NCBI GenBank assembly: GCA_013152795.1
Contig: JAADFS010000070.1
Span: 1-10,085, forward strand
Source: Deferribacteres bacterium
GTDB taxonomy: Bacteria; Nitrospirota; Thermodesulfovibrionia; UBA6902
Reading direction: 5' to 3'
DNA: 10,085 bases
Part shown: piece after piece, positions 6,280 through 10,085 of the stretch
How positions within the stretch are numbered: the stretch's first letter is position 1
Layout of the letters: every line of letters starts with the position of its first letter
Notes under the pieces: generated by a model
Seen by the model: only the letters and a program-made list of their open reading frames with translations
The model's database searches: none
Told to the model about the DNA's origin: nothing
Position numbers and translations under genes: made by a program

Positions 6280-6527
6280 CTTTATGAGATTTTCTCAGGA
6301 CTTCAGGTTTTTTGCACAAACAAGAAACAACCATATATGCCGTGCTGAATTCATTTCAGAATCTCTTAAATCAAGATGGTGTGAGACCTGAAACACGTTC
6401 AGCGTGACAAGACAAAAGGCTTGTGCAACAGCCTCCTCACCTGAAATTAATAGAGGCCAGGGTTTCCCGTCCCGTTTATGTGACCCCCTCAGGGTTAAAT
6501 TTAGCATAACATTTTTTTAGAAGATTT
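6280..6527. other. Intergenic gap between the ligase-like and radical SAM genes
   Basis: A 248-bp gap without a credible gene. A 70-codon minus-strand frame (6295-6507) runs across the repeat and has no family features. The gap holds the inverted repeat pair 6338-6409. Outside that pair, TTGCACAA (6312-6319) is complementary to TTGTGCAA (6421-6428), and TTCAGGT (6302-6308) to ACCTGAA (6439-6445). Together these make a nested set of inverted repeats over about 144 bp. No convincing promoter for the radical SAM gene was found. Confidence 0.55.
6338..6409. repeat. REP/MITE-like inverted repeat pair (CTGAA...TTCAG type)
   Basis: A unit beginning TGCCGTGCTGAATTCATTTCAG (6338-6364) faces a complementary unit ending CACGTTCAGCGTGACA (6384-6409) across a 19-nt spacer. 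The two arms share about 26 nt with a few mismatches. Each arm is also an internal palindrome, CTGAA-N5-TTCAG. This arrangement matches widely distributed bacterial intergenic repeats of the TGTCA-CTGAA-TTTCAG kind. It carries no coding sequence and would be moved in trans if mobile. Confidence 0.7.
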
Positions 6528-7934
6528 TTAAAATAGTTTCTTACTGGCGCCCCTCCATAAAAAGGCAGCCCCTGTCGCCATGCCGCAAAGAGCGGAATAT
6601 ACAACTATTACCGGGCTCTTCAACGGGTTGCCGAAAGAGAAAATAATAACCATAATCATAAATATTGCAAGCCCTGTAAAAAATCCTCTCATATCATCAG
6701 GTACCTTCCGCCTGATCAATATCAGAAAAAATATCATCCATGAAGCAAGCAACACCACAAAAGCGAGTGTACCGGCAATCCCCATCTCGGCGAGTATCTG
6801 GGGCCAGAACTGGTCAAGGCTCTTCCAGCTATTCAGAAAATCCACCAGTTCCATCTCCTGATCGAAATTGTACTCTTCATAATAAGGCGAATGTGATATA
6901 ACCGACACTATCCCGCCGAACATACCGGGACCTACTCCCCATACCGGATGGTCTTTCCATATCTCCATTGCCTTGCCCCTCGCATATTCCCTGTACGGAA
7001 CAGTGAATATATTGGCCTTTTGCTTTTTCTTGAAAATACCCGGCACATTTGCTATCTTGGAGATATTGAAATCTTCCAGCGTGCTCATGTAGATCAGGGA
7101 TATCCCAAGCGGCAGAATAAAGGCCAGGAGCCACTTTCTGCCCCTGAAAACCTGTATCAGGATCAAAATAGCGAAGCCTAGGTAACTCATTCTCGATACA
7201 CTCACGGCAATTCCAGCGGAAAGGATAATGAAAACCGGCAGTCTTATCTTCTTCACAGTGAAAAAATACAGCGTAAGCACCAATAGGCTGAAAAAACCGA
7301 GGATGTTATAATGGCCGACCAGAGAGGTGGCCCTGTACATACCCATACGCCACTTATCTTTCTGAAACATCAGGGGGTCAAAAAGCGTGATCTTTTTCTG
7401 CATGATGATGTATTTGGATGCAAGCGCCCATGCCTCCTGGATCACTGCAACCACGCAAAGAAACATGGCTAAATACAACAATACCCGGAATATTTTCTTG
7501 ACCTGATCCGCCTCCCTGAAAAAAGCAGCAAATACGAAGATGAAAAGAAAGTTTTTCACATATTCGAATATCCCGAGAGAGGTAATCCGCAGGGAGTTTT
7601 CGTTTGTAATACCCGATATGGAGCCTGCAAGGACCACGGCAATAAACGGTATTACGAGAATCCAGAATATTCCGCCGATACGGCTCCTGTTTTTCCAGAA
7701 AATCATTAATGAGACCGGAAGCAGCACGGCAAGTGTCACCTCATCAATCCGGCTGAGAAGGGCCACTTTTCCCGTCATGTTGCTCCAGCCGGTGTCGCTG
7801 AACAAGCCGCAGGCCAGGACTGTCAGTGATCCCACGGTTTTTCGCTGAAACGGTATAAAAAACACCAGGAAAATCAGCCACCACCTGATGATCCTTTCGT
7901 AATAGGGATGATTGTTGAGAAGATATTTATTCAT
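6528..7934 (-). CDS. O-antigen ligase/polymerase family membrane protein (Wzy/WaaL type)
   Basis: 468 residues with about ten to twelve hydrophobic segments. The signature region of the Wzy_C superfamily is clear: YRATSLVGHYNILGF (200-214), SRMSYLGF (247-254), and a large external loop (about 285-385) containing YREYARGKAMEIWKDHPVWGVGPGMFG (314-340). Proteins of this family work at the outer face of the cytoplasmic membrane. They either polymerise lipid-linked repeat units or transfer a glycan to lipid A or protein; which of these cannot be told from sequence. The ATG at 7934 is one nucleotide after the sulfatase-fold gene's stop (TAG-G-ATG), so translation is probably coupled. GGCGGTAGG upstream, inside the preceding gene's end, serves as the ribosome site. 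Its N-terminus closely matches the truncated gene at the left edge. Confidence 0.88.
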   Translation of the reverse strand: MNKYLLNNHPYYERIIRWWLIFLVFFIPFQRKTVGSLTVLACGLFSDTGWSNMTGKVALLSRIDEVTLAVLLPVSLMIFWKNRSRIGGIFWILVIPFIAVVLAGSISGITNENSLRITSLGIFEYVKNFLFIFVFAAFFREADQVKKIFRVLLYLAMFLCVVAVIQEAWALASKYIIMQKKITLFDPLMFQKDKWRMGMYRATSLVGHYNILGFFSLLVLTLYFFTVKKIRLPVFIILSAGIAVSVSRMSYLGFAILILIQVFRGRKWLLAFILPLGISLIYMSTLEDFNISKIANVPGIFKKKQKANIFTVPYREYARGKAMEIWKDHPVWGVGPGMFGGIVSVISHSPYYEEYNFDQEMELVDFLNSWKSLDQFWPQILAEMGIAGTLAFVVLLASWMIFFLILIRRKVPDDMRGFFTGLAIFMIMVIIFSFGNPLKSPVIVVYSALCGMATGAAFLWRGASKKLF

Positions 7935-7935
7935 C

Positions 7936-9945
7936 CTACCGCCTGTTCTGTTGTGCTATCCTTTCATTGGCCTCTTTCAGGTTGCTCATGAGGAGCTTCA
8001 GGAGGCGTTTCCCCACCTCAGGTTCTTTATCAAAGATATTATTTGATTCACCCGGGTCTTCCTTCAGGTTGAAAAGCAGTGATATCTTTCTCTGCAGATA
8101 ATGTATCAGCTTGTAGTCGCCTTCCCAGACTGCAAATCTCCCCTTTACAATCCGGTGGCCCCTGCTGGGCTGGCCCTCAAGTGCCATTGAAAAGGCAGGC
8201 CTCTCCGGAAGTGTGCGGCCGCGCATCAGGGGAACCAGTGAACGCCCTTCCATCCATGATGGTACAGGTATACCGGCCAGATCCAGTATGGTGGCGGGGA
8301 TGTCTATCTGTTCGGCTAATATATCAATAGTCCTGCCACCGGTCTGGTCAGGCTCACTGATAATAAGGGGAATGTGAGTTATCTGCTCGTAAAGATTATC
8401 ATTGCCGTGTTTTATGAGGCCGTGTTCAAAGCTCTCTCCGTGGTCCGAAGATAAAATAATCACGCTGTCTTTCAGTTTACCCCTTGCCGCCAGTTCCGCC
8501 ATGAAGTCCTCAAACTGTTTATCGCAATACCTTATGAATTCGTCATACCGCGCCCTCAGGATATCGACTTCCTTCTGTGCATCCGGTGGAAATGAATGGC
8601 GTGCCGGGTCGGAATCAACATATTTCATGGCACGGTCAACTGCATCTTCCTGGCTCTTGTATGTCCTCAGGGCCGGTGAGGAATCGAAAATCCCCATATA
8701 GGGCTCCGGCGGCAGGTACGGATCATGCGGCGGATAGAGATGAATCCATACAAAAAACGGCTCCGGCGGATTCCGGTCGAGAATTGATAAAAATTTATTG
8801 AACGCCTTCTCAGGCGGAGCAGTTGTTTTTGAAAAGTTCTGGGTCAGGTTTTTCAGTATCTTGAAAAAGATAAAATCCCTCTGGACAATCCAGTCATACA
8901 GGCGGATCCTGTTTCCGAATACAGAGTAGAGCAGATCATCCACCTTTCCAAAGAGTGTGGCCTGCTTGCTGAACCCCGTCTCTACAGGGGCAATGTCAAA
9001 GGCGCCGGAGACTCCGAGCTTTCTGACGGATGCAAAGGGGTTTACTATAAATGCCATGTTATAGTAGCCTCTCTTTTTCAGCTCCAGCGGCAGGCTTTCT
9101 ATGTTGCTTTTAACAGGTTTGGATGAACCTGCTATCTGGTAGGTCTGGTGCGTCCACAGCCTCTTTCCGGTCATGAGGCTTGCCGTAGTCGGTGTGGTTA
9201 TATAGCTTTCCGCCTTGACGTTTGTAAACAGGTATGCCGACTCCGACGCCCATTTAGCAAGAAAGGGTGTAGTAGGCCTGCTGTATCCGTAAACAGACAT
9301 GTCGCGTGCTGTCATGGCATCAAACGTAACCAGTATTATATTGGGCCGCTTACCGGTGACCGGAGTCTCTGCAGCCTTTGTCTTTGCCAGGAAGACGGTA
9401 TCGCCTTGCGGTTTTATCCACGTATGATAAGTGACCACCGGCAGGGCGGCTATTACAAGAAAACCGAACAACCAAACAAGCGGAGTAATCCGCTGCTGGA
9501 TTACTCCGATCCATTGTACGGCCCTGTTGCGCAGCAGCCAGGAAACGAGTATCGCAGCGCCGGCGGCAGGTAGTATAATGTAAAGCTTCCATTCAATTAA
9601 AATAAACAGATACTTCAGAGTCAGGAATTTAACAATCCAGAGAATTATTCCCGTGATGATGGATATGCATATAAACACGAGGAAATGTTCCACCATGATT
9701 CCGGACTTGACGGCCCTCAGCGTCCCCTTCACCGCAATATAGGCCAGCCACACCAGCAGCGCTGCAATCAGAGCCAGCATGCTCCAGAGAATCAATACAA
9801 GGGCTACGGCGGGTATGAATTCCGGGAAGGACGCATAATATCTGAAACCGTCCCAGCGGTAAAAGGCATCGCCGAGCAGATAAAGTGAAAATATTACAAA
9901 TACCAGGCGAAAAATCTTCCAGTATGAAGTCTCCCTGAAATTCAT
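7936..9945 (-). CDS. Membrane sulfatase-fold (alkaline phosphatase superfamily) enzyme with Thr in place of the catalytic Cys
   Basis: 669 residues. About five membrane helices lie in 10-29, 43-72, 88-117, 120-138 and 153-175, followed by an external sulfatase domain from about 200. Metal-site and core motifs are NIILVTFDAMTARD (D209), HLYPPHDPYLPP (402-413), and SSDHGESFEHGLIKHGN (D501, H502). At the active site, where sulfatases have CxPxR before ASLxTG, this protein has T250-TPTT-ASLMTG. Both the formylglycine Cys and the following Arg are replaced by Thr. Five helices plus a Thr nucleophile is the architecture of lipoteichoic-acid synthase and phosphoethanolamine transferases, so a phospho-group transferase or phosphodiesterase is more likely than a sulfatase. 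The C-terminus (YKLIHY, LLFNLKEDPGESNN) is sulfatase-like. It is coupled to the ligase gene downstream and begins 36 nt after a UnbV gene. The ribosome site (AAAGGGG, about 13 nt away) is weak. Confidence 0.88.
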   Translation of the reverse strand: MNFRETSYWKIFRLVFVIFSLYLLGDAFYRWDGFRYYASFPEFIPAVALVLILWSMLALIAALLVWLAYIAVKGTLRAVKSGIMVEHFLVFICISIITGIILWIVKFLTLKYLFILIEWKLYIILPAAGAAILVSWLLRNRAVQWIGVIQQRITPLVWLFGFLVIAALPVVTYHTWIKPQGDTVFLAKTKAAETPVTGKRPNIILVTFDAMTARDMSVYGYSRPTTPFLAKWASESAYLFTNVKAESYITTPTTASLMTGKRLWTHQTYQIAGSSKPVKSNIESLPLELKKRGYYNMAFIVNPFASVRKLGVSGAFDIAPVETGFSKQATLFGKVDDLLYSVFGNRIRLYDWIVQRDFIFFKILKNLTQNFSKTTAPPEKAFNKFLSILDRNPPEPFFVWIHLYPPHDPYLPPEPYMGIFDSSPALRTYKSQEDAVDRAMKYVDSDPARHSFPPDAQKEVDILRARYDEFIRYCDKQFEDFMAELAARGKLKDSVIILSSDHGESFEHGLIKHGNDNLYEQITHIPLIISEPDQTGGRTIDILAEQIDIPATILDLAGIPVPSWMEGRSLVPLMRGRTLPERPAFSMALEGQPSRGHRIVKGRFAVWEGDYKLIHYLQRKISLLFNLKEDPGESNNIFDKEPEVGKRLLKLLMSNLKEANERIAQQNRR

Positions 9946-9981
9946 ATTACCAAATAACCCCTTTCTTCAAGTAAGGTTTTT

Positions 9982-10085
9982 TCATTCTTCAACCACCGTT
10001 ATAAGCTGATCGGCCGCAACATTCTCAAGTCTCGAAACACTCCCGGACGGCCATCTTATCTCTATCCTGTCAGCCCTCACTTGAC
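9982..10085 (-). CDS. ASPIC/UnbV domain protein, C-terminal fragment
   Basis: The last 33 codons of a minus-strand gene that enters from the right edge. The residues RADRIEIRWPSG followed by LENVAADQLITVVEE are the conserved end of the ASPIC/UnbV domain. They align with VDRLTIQWPSG...NIPANQVFRAVE in the frameshifted gene at 2981-3904. This protein ends right after the domain, without PKD or Fn3 modules. It is upstream of the sulfatase-fold gene in the same direction with a 36-nt gap, so they are probably in one operon. The rest of the protein, probably FG-GAP repeats, is outside the window. Confidence 0.75.
   Translation of the reverse strand, partial: QVRADRIEIRWPSGSVSRLENVAADQLITVVEE

Noticed and set aside
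6295..6507. 70-codon minus-strand frame between the ligase and radical SAM genes
   Set aside because: It runs through the inverted repeat, has no ribosome site, and shows no protein family features.
9148..9573. 141-codon plus-strand frame opposite the sulfatase-fold gene
   Set aside because: It overlaps the conserved active-site region on the other strand and has no domain of its own.
1..10085. CRISPR array, tRNA or rRNA genes, or a transposase gene
   Set aside because: No regularly spaced direct repeats, cloverleaf-like sequences, rRNA segments or transposase motifs were seen in any part of the window.

Overview
The window is part of a bacterial surface-polysaccharide and envelope gene cluster. 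Its products are a GT-B glycosyltransferase, an O-antigen-ligase/polymerase-type membrane protein, a membrane-anchored sulfatase-fold enzyme, a radical SAM enzyme, an APS kinase and exported FG-GAP/ASPIC-UnbV proteins. GC content looks close to 50%. The FG-GAP, PKD and fibronectin-III-like proteins and the CTGAA...TTCAG and C+G-rich palindromic intergenic repeats suggest an environmental Gram-negative of the Desulfobacterota or Nitrospirota kind. No rRNA or housekeeping marker is present, so that placement is only a guess.

Layout from left to right. A truncated minus-strand gene (1-103) has an N-terminus that closely resembles the ligase at 6528-7934. cysC (121-762, minus) lies just upstream of it. 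A 392-bp divergent intergenic region follows, with a good sigma70-type promoter (918-946) reading rightwards and a roughly 200-nt leader with small hairpins. Next on the plus strand is an exported FG-GAP/ASPIC-UnbV/PKD/Fn3 protein. It is split into two reading frames (1155-2975 and 2981-3904) by what looks like the loss of one G near 2969. This gene converges, with an 8-nt gap, on a minus-strand block. Read from the right edge, that block is: the C-terminal end of a second ASPIC-UnbV protein (9982-10085), a five-helix membrane sulfatase-fold enzyme (7936-9945), the O-antigen-ligase-like protein (6528-7934, one nucleotide after the previous stop), a radical SAM enzyme (5230-6279) and a GT4 glycosyltransferase (3913-5016). 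Two intergenic gaps in the block carry REP/MITE-like palindromic repeats (5056-5165 and 6338-6409).

How the genes may work together (inference). The glycosyltransferase would build a glycan and the Wzy/WaaL-type protein would polymerise or transfer it outside the cytoplasmic membrane. The sulfatase-fold enzyme has Thr where sulfatases have the formylglycine Cys, so it may decorate the glycan with a phospho-group in the manner of LTA synthase or phosphoethanolamine transferases. CysC could supply PAPS for sulfation. The exported FG-GAP/UnbV proteins are candidate surface partners or substrates. The most unusual features are the Thr-nucleophile enzyme coupled to the ligase, the Fn3 domain interrupted by a sorting-signal-like and lipobox-like hydrophobic insert, and the repeated occurrence of ligase and UnbV modules.
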